A program made the translations under genes and the position numbers. Below, one piece after another: positions 17,616 through 25,657 of a DNA stretch of 64,000 nt. The DNA comes from Endozoicomonas sp965198415 (GTDB lineage: Bacteria; Pseudomonadota; Gammaproteobacteria; Pseudomonadales; Endozoicomonadaceae): positions 372,001 through 436,000 of the forward strand of contig CBDAPN010000032.1 of NCBI GenBank assembly GCA_965198415.1, in the 5' to 3' direction. The notes beneath the pieces are model-generated. The model searched no databases. It saw only the letters and a list, made by a program, of their open reading frames with translations, and was not told the origin of the DNA. Within the stretch, counting starts at the first letter, position 1; every line of letters begins with the position of its first letter.

Positions 17616-18404
17616 ATGCCCAGAAAAATAATGCGAATTCTGCAAATTACCGACCCCCATCTTTTTGCCAACCCAGACGCTACGCTAATGGGAGTCAATA
17701 CCTCAGCCACGCTTGACCAAGTGCTTGGCATCTTAAAAAGCGATTATCTTGATGCCAACTGCCTGCTGGTTACCGGTGATTTGACTCAGGATCACAGCGC
17801 CGCGTCCTATCGTCACCTGAAAGAAAAATTAGCGCCACTGGACATGCCGTACTTTTGGCTTTGTGGTAATCACGACCAACCGGCGCTGATGAAAGAGATC
17901 AACCCAACAGCCATGGACAAACAGGTCATGTTGGGGCAGTGGCAAATTTTACTGCTGAACACGCAGCAAGATGGCGAAGTATCCGGTCATCTCAGCCAAA
18001 TCGAACTTGAGTTTCTTGACCATTGCCTGAGCGAAAACCAGCACCAACACAGTCTACTGGCCATGCATCATCATCCGGCACCTGTTAACAGCCGGTGGAT
18101 GGATCAGATTATGTTAAAAAATGCCGATGAGCTCACCCGGATTCTCGCTCGGCACCACAATATTCGCGGGATTATCCACGGTCACGTACATCAGGCGAGA
18201 GATTATCAGTTGGCCAGCCTGCCGGTAATGGCGACACCCTCCACTTGCGTGCAGTTTGCCCCACATTCGGAGCAATTTCGCGTCGACACCCTGCAACCCG
18301 GTTTTCGGGTTCTGGATTTGCTCCCGGATGGCAAAATAGCCACGCACATCGTCAGAGTGAGTGATGAGCCGCTGGAAATTGACCTGTCATCAAAGGGTTA
18401 TTAG
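17616..18404 (+). CDS. cpdA: 3',5'-cyclic AMP phosphodiesterase
   Basis: CpdA hydrolyses cAMP to AMP and so tunes CRP-dependent transcription. The 262-residue protein has the class III phosphodiesterase metal-binding blocks in order: ITDPHLF (Asp, His), GDLTQDHS, GNHDQP, HHHP and GHVHQA. ATG 17616 (MPRKIMRILQ) is preferred; a start at 17568 would overlap the end of yqiB. It follows yqiB by 17 bases and is probably cotranscribed. Confidence 0.94.
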   Translation: MPRKIMRILQITDPHLFANPDATLMGVNTSATLDQVLGILKSDYLDANCLLVTGDLTQDHSAASYRHLKEKLAPLDMPYFWLCGNHDQPALMKEINPTAMDKQVMLGQWQILLLNTQQDGEVSGHLSQIELEFLDHCLSENQHQHSLLAMHHHPAPVNSRWMDQIMLKNADELTRILARHHNIRGIIHGHVHQARDYQLASLPVMATPSTCVQFAPHSEQFRVDTLQPGFRVLDLLPDGKIATHIVRVSDEPLEIDLSSKGY

Positions 18405-18573
18405 TTTAACCCCCTGTAGCAGGCTGCATTTCGCACTGTGCTGCGACCGTCATGGGGAGGTGTTTTTTTGTTTTTAGTATAAAAATAAGAATCAATATAT
18501 CTTTTTTTTATTTATTGGCTTGACTAACTTTTCTAAAATTTTATTCAGGAGTAGTAAATAAAAGGAAGTAACT

Positions 18574-18789
18574 ATGAGGACTGAGCAACACGAAGAATGG
18601 GATGAAACCTTCTGGAATACCAATCACGAACACCGCAAAGCCAAAGCACAAAAGGTTCGTAACAAAGGTTTGAAATCTTCAGCTATCCGACAAGGCATAG
18701 ATGACTATTTTAATAAATCCAGGCCAAAAGCGTCAGATAGTTTTAGCGACGATTACGACGATTTTGATTTCTACGACCATCGCCATTGA
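18574..18789 (+). CDS. Small charged protein of unknown function
   Basis: A 71-residue protein with a strong AAGGAAG ribosome site seven bases before ATG 18574 and a clean terminator just after its stop, so it is very likely expressed. It is highly hydrophilic. The middle is basic (HRKAKAQKVRNKG) and the C-terminal 20 residues are acidic and aromatic (DDYDDFDFYDH). It could bind nucleic acid or a partner. No signal peptide or known domain is seen. Confidence 0.7.
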   Translation: MRTEQHEEWDETFWNTNHEHRKAKAQKVRNKGLKSSAIRQGIDDYFNKSRPKASDSFSDDYDDFDFYDHRH

Positions 18790-18805
18790 TTCAGCTGCTA
18801 AATAA

Positions 18806-18836
18806 AAAATGCCACGACAGTCGTGGCATTTTTTTT
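18806..18836 (+). terminator. Rho-independent terminator
   Basis: The stem AATGCCACGA-CAG-TCGTGGCATT (18808-18830) is followed by eight further T-rich bases. It closes the 71-residue gene and separates it from hmgA. The A-rich left flank would allow some activity on the other strand too. Confidence 0.9.
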
Positions 18837-19007
18837 GGCTACCTTCTACTCTCTTCAGGCTCTCTCCAAGCATGCGCTAACCCCCTCTCAACGTGTGACA
18901 ACAGTCAAAAATAAAAACCAAAGAGACTATTGGACACAGTCTGTAAAAATAGTTCATAAATAAAGCAGAAGAAAAAAAGCACCTTTTCATTCATGGGGTA
19001 CCGACGA

Positions 19008-20306
19008 ATGACCACACCTTCAGAGCTTGGTTATCTTCATGGCTTTGGTAATGAGCACGAAACCGAAGCTTTACCGGGGGCTTTGCCTCAGGGGCAATTT
19101 AATCCGCAGCGAACGCCACTTGGACTTTATACGGAACAGCTTTCCTCCACCGCATTTACCGCGCCAAGGCATCAAAACAGAAGAACATGGATGTATCGCA
19201 TTCGCCCTTCAGTTGTTCAGGGTGATTATCATCCACTGTCGTCTGATCTGTTGCGCTCAAGCCCTATTAGCGACATGGCGTATCCAAACCTTTTGCGTTG
19301 GGATGCGCTTGATTTTCCAAAGGCACCAACGGACTTTATTGATGGCCTTATCACCATGGCCGCCAATGGCAATCAGGCAATGCAGACGGGTGCCGGGGTT
19401 CATTTTTACTTCGCCAACAAAGATATGACCCAACGATATTTTTACAATGCCGATGGCGAGCTGCTGATTGTGCCACAACAAGGCGCGATTCTAGCCAGAA
19501 CCGAGTTAGGTCTTTTGCATGTTATACCAGGAGAAATACTCGTCATCCCAAGAGGAGTAAAATTTCAGGTTCAACTGCCTGAAGGCAAGGCTAGAGGCTA
19601 TATCTGTGAAAATTACGGCTTACCTTTTGAGCTCGCAGAACGCGGCCCTGTTGGTGCTAATGGTTATGCCAATGACCGGGATTTTCATTACCCAAGGGCG
19701 TACTTTGAAGACATCGACGGTGACTATGAACTGGTGGCTAAATTTGCAGGTAACCTATTTAGCTGCCCCTTGCAGCACTCACCGCTGGATGTGGTGGCCT
19801 GGGTCGGTACCTCAGCACCTTACAAATACGACCTAAGTCGTTTTAATGTGATTAACTCCGTTAGCTACGACCACCCTGACCCCTCTATTTTTACGGTGTT
19901 GACCTCGCAAAGTGAAATACCCGGCACCGCCAATCTTGATTTTGTCATCTTTCCACCACGCTGGGTGGTGGCAGAAAACACTTTCCGCCCACCTTGGTAT
20001 CACCGCAATGTCATGAGTGAGTTTATGGGGCTGATTCATGGTGTTTACGACGCCAAAGAGAAAGGCTTTGTTCCCGGTGGAGCCAGTTTGCACAACTGCA
20101 TGAGCCCCCACGGCTCGGAGGCGGAAGTGTTTGAAAAAGCCAGCACGTCCCCCCTTGTACCGGTGCAATACAAAGACACCATGGCGTTTATGTTTGAATC
20201 CCGCTTCGCCTTTGTTCCCACCCATTTTGCTATGCACTGTGAAGCACGACAAAAAGACTATATTGATTGCTGGCAAGGTTTGAAGAAACACTTTCATAAC
20301 CAATAA
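19008..20306 (+). CDS. hmgA: Homogentisate 1,2-dioxygenase
   Basis: HmgA opens the ring of homogentisate to maleylacetoacetate in tyrosine/phenylalanine breakdown. The product is 432 residues (437 from ATG 18993). Iron ligands are visible in PPWYHRNVMSEFMGLIHG (His and Glu six apart) and MSPHG (His). LHGFGNEHETEALPGALPQGQ at the N-terminus is diagnostic. Two ATG codons compete; 19008 has GGGG-type purines upstream and matches the usual family length. It is the first gene of hmgA-fahA-maiA. Confidence 0.96.
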   Translation: MTTPSELGYLHGFGNEHETEALPGALPQGQFNPQRTPLGLYTEQLSSTAFTAPRHQNRRTWMYRIRPSVVQGDYHPLSSDLLRSSPISDMAYPNLLRWDALDFPKAPTDFIDGLITMAANGNQAMQTGAGVHFYFANKDMTQRYFYNADGELLIVPQQGAILARTELGLLHVIPGEILVIPRGVKFQVQLPEGKARGYICENYGLPFELAERGPVGANGYANDRDFHYPRAYFEDIDGDYELVAKFAGNLFSCPLQHSPLDVVAWVGTSAPYKYDLSRFNVINSVSYDHPDPSIFTVLTSQSEIPGTANLDFVIFPPRWVVAENTFRPPWYHRNVMSEFMGLIHGVYDAKEKGFVPGGASLHNCMSPHGSEAEVFEKASTSPLVPVQYKDTMAFMFESRFAFVPTHFAMHCEARQKDYIDCWQGLKKHFHNQ

Positions 20307-20339
20307 CAGGCTTATTAATAACACCGGAGCATACACACC

Positions 20340-21656
20340 ATGCTAACGCTGAACGAAACGCACGATGCCAGTCTGACCAGCTGGGTAACTTCTGCTAGCC
20401 GCAGTGACTTCCCCATTCAAAACTTGCCGTTTGCTGCTTTCAGGCGCAAAAACAGTGATGAACCGTTTCGTGGGGGGGTAGCCATTGGAGACCAGATTCT
20501 TGACCTTTCAGCGGTTTATAAGGCTGATGTTTTTTCTGGCAAAGCGCAAAAAGCCCTTGAGGCCTGTGCTGAGACCACCCTGAATCACTTCATGGGTCTT
20601 GGTTTGGAGTATTGGTCAGCATTGCGTTTGGAGCTGTCCAGAGCGCTGCGTAAAGGTGCCAAAGAGGAGGCGGTTTTAGCACCCTGTCTGGTTGCTATGG
20701 ATGCAGCGCAATACCAACTGCCCTGTCAGATTGGCGATTACACCGACTTTTACACGTCAATTCATCACGCCACCAGTGTCGGTTCTCTGTTCAGGCCAGA
20801 CAACCCATTAACTCCTAACTATCAATGGATCCCCATTGGCTACCATGGTCGTTCATCTTCTATTGGCGTATCAGGGAAAGATTTTCACCGCCCCTGCGGT
20901 CAGATCAAAGCGCCGGACGCTGACGCTCCTGTCACAGGCCCGAGCAAACGGTTGGATTATGAGCTGGAGCTGGGTATTTTTATCGGCGCAGGGAACACCT
21001 CCGGCAGCGCCATCGCTCTGGATCAGGCCGATAAACATGTATTTGGCCTGTGTCTTTTTAATGATTGGTCCGCCCGCGATATACAGGCATGGGAGTATCA
21101 GCCCTTAGGGCCATTTTTGTCGAAAAGTTTTGCATCTACGGTGTCGCCTTGGGTTGTCACACTCGAAGCACTGGTGCCTTACTTCACCACCTTTGAGCGC
21201 CCTGCAGGCGACCCGCAACCACTGCCGTATTTGGACTCGGAAAAAAACCGCCAACAAGGCGCCATTGATATTCAGCTTTCAGCTCATCTGCTGACTCAAC
21301 AGATGGCTGCGGCCCACAGTGCGCCAGCGCCATTATCCCAGTCCAGTTTTCGCCACTCTTACTGGACCATCAACCAAATGGTGGCTCACCATACGGTGAA
21401 CGGTTGTAACCTGAGACCCGGAGATCTTTTTGGTAGTGGCACGCAATCCGGGCCAAAACCAGAGGAAGCGGGCTCACTGTTGGAGCTTTCACAAGGGGGG
21501 AAAAAACCACTGACGTTTTTTAATGGTGAAACCAGAACCTTCCTTGAGGACGGTGATACGGTCATTTTTGCAGGTTGGTGTGAAAAACCGGGTTTTGTCC
21601 GCATTGGCTTTGGGGATGTAAAAGCAACGGTATTAGCCGCACAAACCGGACAATAA
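20340..21656 (+). CDS. fahA: Fumarylacetoacetase
   Basis: It hydrolyses fumarylacetoacetate to fumarate and acetoacetate, the last step of the homogentisate route. The 438-residue length matches the eukaryote-like FAH family (about 420-440). Active-site blocks are YTDFYTSIHHATSVG (metal Asp, catalytic His), YHGRSSSIGVSG, LDYELELGIFIG, FNDWSARDIQAWEYQPLGPF and NLRPGDLFGSGTQSGP. CGGAG precedes ATG 20340 within 33 bases of hmgA. Confidence 0.96.
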   Translation: MLTLNETHDASLTSWVTSASRSDFPIQNLPFAAFRRKNSDEPFRGGVAIGDQILDLSAVYKADVFSGKAQKALEACAETTLNHFMGLGLEYWSALRLELSRALRKGAKEEAVLAPCLVAMDAAQYQLPCQIGDYTDFYTSIHHATSVGSLFRPDNPLTPNYQWIPIGYHGRSSSIGVSGKDFHRPCGQIKAPDADAPVTGPSKRLDYELELGIFIGAGNTSGSAIALDQADKHVFGLCLFNDWSARDIQAWEYQPLGPFLSKSFASTVSPWVVTLEALVPYFTTFERPAGDPQPLPYLDSEKNRQQGAIDIQLSAHLLTQQMAAAHSAPAPLSQSSFRHSYWTINQMVAHHTVNGCNLRPGDLFGSGTQSGPKPEEAGSLLELSQGGKKPLTFFNGETRTFLEDGDTVIFAGWCEKPGFVRIGFGDVKATVLAAQTGQ

Positions 21657-21659
21657 AGC

Positions 21660-22286
21660 ATGAAACTTTACAGTTACTTTCGCTCTTCAGCTGCTTATCG
21701 AGTGCGAATTGCGTTAAATTTGAAAGGGCTGGATTACCAGTATACTGCCGTTAATCTGCTCAGCAATGAGCAGGAGTCAGCATCTTTTAAAGCCATAAAC
21801 CCTCAGGGGTTAGTGCCAGCGCTGCTCACCGAACATGGCCTCTTGACTCAATCTCTGGCGATGCTTGAGTGGTTAGAAGAAACCCATCCAACCCCCAGCA
21901 TCATTCCCGGGTCGCCCTGGCAAAAAGCGCAACTACGCAGCCTTGCCTATCTGGTCAGTTGCGACATTCACCCCATAGATAACCTGAGAGTGTTGAAGTA
22001 TCTGCAGCAAGCGCTGGATGTGAGCGATGAAGCCAAAAAGCAATGGTACCAGCACTGGATAAAAACCGGCTTTACGGCACTGGAGGCGCAATTGGACGAT
22101 CAGCCATTTTGCTGTTCGAAAGAGCCGTCAATAGCAGACATTTGCCTTGTACCGCAGGTGTTTAATGCCCTGCGTTTTCAGGTGGATATGTCAGAGTTTG
22201 CGAAAATTCATCGCATCTATCAGCACTGTAACTCTCTAACCCCATTTATTGATGCGGCTCCGCAACAGCAGCCGGATGCACAATAG
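21660..22286 (+). CDS. maiA: Maleylacetoacetate isomerase (zeta-class GST)
   Basis: It isomerises maleylacetoacetate to fumarylacetoacetate using glutathione. The 208-residue protein has the zeta GST active-site start YFRSSAAYRVRIALNLKGL, the glutathione-binding NPQGLVPAL, and QSLAMLEWLEETHP. The C-terminal helical domain holds CDIHPIDNLRVLKYL and SIADICLVPQVFNA. It begins three bases after the fahA stop, so the three genes form one operon that converts homogentisate to fumarate and acetoacetate. Homogentisate supply (hpd) is not in the window. Confidence 0.95.
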   Translation: MKLYSYFRSSAAYRVRIALNLKGLDYQYTAVNLLSNEQESASFKAINPQGLVPALLTEHGLLTQSLAMLEWLEETHPTPSIIPGSPWQKAQLRSLAYLVSCDIHPIDNLRVLKYLQQALDVSDEAKKQWYQHWIKTGFTALEAQLDDQPFCCSKEPSIADICLVPQVFNALRFQVDMSEFAKIHRIYQHCNSLTPFIDAAPQQQPDAQ

Positions 22287-22287
22287 C

Positions 22288-23052
22288 TTATGTTAAAAAC
22301 CGCAGTAGGGTTCGTGTCACCAGTTCTGGTTTTTGTGCATGAACCCAGTGTCCGGTATTGGGTATCACTTTCATTGCCGCTGCTGGAAAAAGCGACAACA
22401 CCTCATGGCGGTGTTCGGGCAAAATATAGTCAGACTCTCCCCCTTTAATAAACAGGGTTTCACCATCAAACCCGTTGGCGCTGTGTTGTCCTTCCAGTAT
22501 CGACTCGTAATTGGTAATGATTGCGCCGAGGTTTATGCGCCAATCGTAGGCACCTCGCTCATCGCGATAGAGGTTTTTTAAAAGAAACTGACGGATGTCT
22601 TTTTGTGGCTCGTACTTTGCCAATAGTTGGTCAGCTTCAGAGCGACTTTTCACGGTAGTGAGCGGTATAGACGACAATCCATCCAGAATGCTGTCATGTC
22701 GCCTGTTGGGGTATGTCACTGGAGAGATGTCGATAACGGCCAGTTTTTTGATGCGTTTTGGCGCCAGCAGAGCCAGTGTCATGGCAATTTTTCCGCCCAT
22801 GGAGTGCCCCACAATGTTAGTGTACTCCAGTTGCTGATCGTCCATGTATTCGAGCACATCTTCTGCCATCACCCGATAGTTCATGGTTTCATCGTGGGGA
22901 GAGCGCCCATGGTTACGCAGGTCAAGGCCGTGTACCCGAAATTGTTCAGCAAGCCCCCGATTGAGTATGCCAAGATTTTCCTGAGAACCGAATAAACCGT
23001 GCAAGCTGATAATATCAGCTCCCTGTCCTTGCTGCTTTGCGTGCAGTTTCAT
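22288..23052 (-). CDS. ybfF: Alpha/beta hydrolase, YbfF esterase family
   Basis: The 254-residue protein equals E. coli YbfF in length and motifs. The nucleophile elbow is GHSMGGKIAM (Ser at about 89), HGLFGSQENLG forms the oxyanion region, and DLRNHGRSPH and NTGHWVHAQKP supply the catalytic His. YbfF hydrolyses acyl-CoA and short esters in vitro; its role in the cell is unclear. It is convergent with maiA, with one base between stops. Confidence 0.9.
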   Translation of the reverse strand: MKLHAKQQGQGADIISLHGLFGSQENLGILNRGLAEQFRVHGLDLRNHGRSPHDETMNYRVMAEDVLEYMDDQQLEYTNIVGHSMGGKIAMTLALLAPKRIKKLAVIDISPVTYPNRRHDSILDGLSSIPLTTVKSRSEADQLLAKYEPQKDIRQFLLKNLYRDERGAYDWRINLGAIITNYESILEGQHSANGFDGETLFIKGGESDYILPEHRHEVLSLFPAAAMKVIPNTGHWVHAQKPELVTRTLLRFLT

Positions 23053-23157
23053 AGTTTTAGTGCTTCTTTAAGATTATAAAGAGACCGCAATTTTACCCAA
23101 ACGGCCTCAGTGTTTAAGACTTATATCACTTATTTATTGCGCTTAGGCATAAGCCTA

Positions 23158-25311
23158 TTAACGTTTAATCATCTGTTGTGCGATCTCTGTCGCCAGTGTC
23201 TGCATTTGTGGCATTAGCTCCAGAATAAGCTGAAACTGTTGTAGCAAAAGCCGGGCATGTTGGCCGTTGTGGGCAGATAGCTGCTCATTGTTTCTCAGCT
23301 TACCTGCAGCGCTTTCGGGCTTTGTTGTTGGCTCTTTCAGTGTTTGTTGCAAGATGCGTAAGTGTTGGTCAATGATTTCATAGGGCGCTTTAATCGCCTG
23401 CAATTCTATTTTGCTCAGCTGCGTACGATGAGCGCCAAGAGTGGAAATGTAACTGAGCAGTGTGTGAGTAAGGGGCAAAAAACGAAAGCTTTCCTGTTTG
23501 GCTCGTTGATAACGCCCGGGTTCTGCCAGCATATTCATGATGGTGGTATTGAGTCGGGCATCCATATTGTGTGCATTGCGCCTGGCGAGGCGGTATTCAA
23601 GCGAGTCCCGCTTGCCGGTTTCGTACTGCTTCATCACTTGTGCCAAATAAGCTCGATTTCTGGCAATGGCGGCGGCCATGTTTTGATTCAACCTTTTTGA
23701 CTCCCAGTCCGGCAAAATAAACATCACCGCCGCAACCGCCAGTAAACAACCGAGCAGCGTGTCGCCGAGGCGAGGCATAATCACGGCAAACCCCATTCCT
23801 TGCTGGTTAAAACAAAATAATACCAACAGCGTAATGAAGAGTGTGGCCAGATCATAGCGCACGGTGCGAAAGGCGAAAAACAGCGTACCACTGATGACCA
23901 TCAGCACCAGCTGCCCCTCATCACCCGGAAAAAGATAGAGCAAGGGAATACCAATCAATAGCCCCGACAAAGTACCTGCCACCCGTTGTATTAATTTTCG
24001 CCGCGTCGCGCTGTAGCCGGGCTGGCAGACAAAAAGAGTGGTCAACAACACCCAATAGCCGGGCTGGAGCTGAAACCATTGAATCAATCCGTAACCTACA
24101 GTTAAGGCAATGGCAAGACGCAAGCCGTGGCGAAACAATGCGCTGTCCAGCCGACACTCACGCCAGATACACAACAGGCGCGATTTAATACCTTTTGGTG
24201 CCCCATCAGCCAGTTCGCTTTCCTCGTTATTTTGTTGCGTGTCGCTGCGCTTACCACCGACTGCGGCCAGTTGCATGTCAACCGTCGTCAGGTTTTTCAG
24301 CAGGTAAGCTAACTGGTTCAGCAAAGGGTGCCAGTGGGGGTTATTTTGTTCTTTAAGATAGTTTAATGATCGTTTGATCTCTTTGAGGGTTGCAGCTCCC
24401 ACACTGTTATGGGCGTAGGTTTGGCCCATAACCAACGCGCGGGCGATTGTTTGGCACTCTTCGGCTTGTACGCGCAGCATTTTTTGAAAACGAAATAAAA
24501 TGTCACTTCTGCAAAAGCTGTTTGCCATATCCTGATAGCGGTAGTGTGAGGAACTGACCCGCTCATGAATGTCCTGCGCCAGAAAATAAGTGCGCAAAAA
24601 CGGCTGCTCTGTGACGTGCGCGTGGCGGCGAACCCGCTGCAGTAATGAGGCTTTAGCCTGATTCAGCGCCGCAACCACCCGGGTGTTCGTTTGCGCCAAA
24701 GTCAGCGAGTGGGGCTCTGTGTTTTCTGCCGGGTCAAATAACTGGCTTTTGCTGAGAAAATACTGTGCAAGCGCTCTGAACACTGTGGCCAGTGATTGTT
24801 GCAGTGGTTGATTGGGCCAGAGGATTTGCCATATCAGTGAGACCACTCCATACCAGATGGCACCACAAAGTAACAAAGTAGGCTGTGTCCACAGGCTATT
24901 AGTGTTAGAGGCACCGAGCATGGTGTAAACCGCCAGCAACAACGAAGCAAAGGAAATGCTACCAAAGGGTGCGCCCATAGCTCCGAGCATGGTGAAGCCA
25001 AAGGTTGAGCAGAACAGCCCAAGGGCAAATAACCAGGGGTAATTGAACAGTAACTCAATGGACAGCGATGCAACCAAAAAGCAGGCCAGCGTCATGGCCA
25101 GCCCTTTCAGCCTTCCCCAAAAGCTGTCATCGGTTTGTGCCAGTGCGGCGGCAATAATGCCCAAAACCATTGGGGTAATGATCTCTCCAGCTCCCCGATA
25201 CCAAGCCAACACGGTGACACCGGCCAATGCGACAAAGACCTTGATACTGTAGTTGATCCGGTCATTTGCCCAGTAATGGTGTGATTTATGCCAAAGGCCA
25301 GAGAGGTTCAT
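23158..25311 (-). CDS. YccS/FUSC-family inner-membrane protein
   Basis: A 717-residue protein with two blocks of membrane helices (about 25-165 and 400-530). A cytoplasmic helical domain separates them, and a C-terminal helical domain follows. WPNQPLQQSLATVFRALAQYF and the second-block GYWVLLTTLFVCQPGYSATRRKLIQRVAGT are characteristic of the YccS/YhfK group (FUSC, related to aromatic acid exporters such as AaeB). The function in bacteria is unproven; an efflux or channel role is inferred from the family. Confidence 0.9.
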   Translation of the reverse strand: MNLSGLWHKSHHYWANDRINYSIKVFVALAGVTVLAWYRGAGEIITPMVLGIIAAALAQTDDSFWGRLKGLAMTLACFLVASLSIELLFNYPWLFALGLFCSTFGFTMLGAMGAPFGSISFASLLLAVYTMLGASNTNSLWTQPTLLLCGAIWYGVVSLIWQILWPNQPLQQSLATVFRALAQYFLSKSQLFDPAENTEPHSLTLAQTNTRVVAALNQAKASLLQRVRRHAHVTEQPFLRTYFLAQDIHERVSSSHYRYQDMANSFCRSDILFRFQKMLRVQAEECQTIARALVMGQTYAHNSVGAATLKEIKRSLNYLKEQNNPHWHPLLNQLAYLLKNLTTVDMQLAAVGGKRSDTQQNNEESELADGAPKGIKSRLLCIWRECRLDSALFRHGLRLAIALTVGYGLIQWFQLQPGYWVLLTTLFVCQPGYSATRRKLIQRVAGTLSGLLIGIPLLYLFPGDEGQLVLMVISGTLFFAFRTVRYDLATLFITLLVLFCFNQQGMGFAVIMPRLGDTLLGCLLAVAAVMFILPDWESKRLNQNMAAAIARNRAYLAQVMKQYETGKRDSLEYRLARRNAHNMDARLNTTIMNMLAEPGRYQRAKQESFRFLPLTHTLLSYISTLGAHRTQLSKIELQAIKAPYEIIDQHLRILQQTLKEPTTKPESAAGKLRNNEQLSAHNGQHARLLLQQFQLILELMPQMQTLATEIAQQMIKR

Positions 25312-25657
25312 GTTTAAATTTTCTGCTTTTGATCCTTAGGTGCAAAGCATATCGCAAAAAGGGAGTAGCAGCCCTGAAAATTCCTATTTAAATTTTTGGC
25401 TTTAAATCACATTTACAAACACTTTCTAACAATACGGGGAGTTGAAAACAGGCTGATATTAAAAAAGCATAAAATATAATTTTAAATTCCTAAAAGAAAT
25501 AAACTTCACGGCGGATTAGATTATTGTGGCGCTGGTCGATATTAGATCAACATGGCTTTAATGACACATACATTTCTTGAGTATCCAAAGCTGCCAATCA
25601 CTTGAACCAACGCCGGGCACAGAGTGTACCACTAGAGGACTAAAAGGATCTATCTCA
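25312..25657. other. 346-bp AT-rich region between divergent genes
   Basis: Strongly AT-rich DNA separates the yccS-like gene and the phosphatase gene, so it must hold both promoters. A TATAAT-like element occurs at about 25477 and TTGAAA near 25442, but their spacing is too long for a pair. No gene is seen. The low GC matches the downstream gene and suggests both arrived together. Confidence 0.35.
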
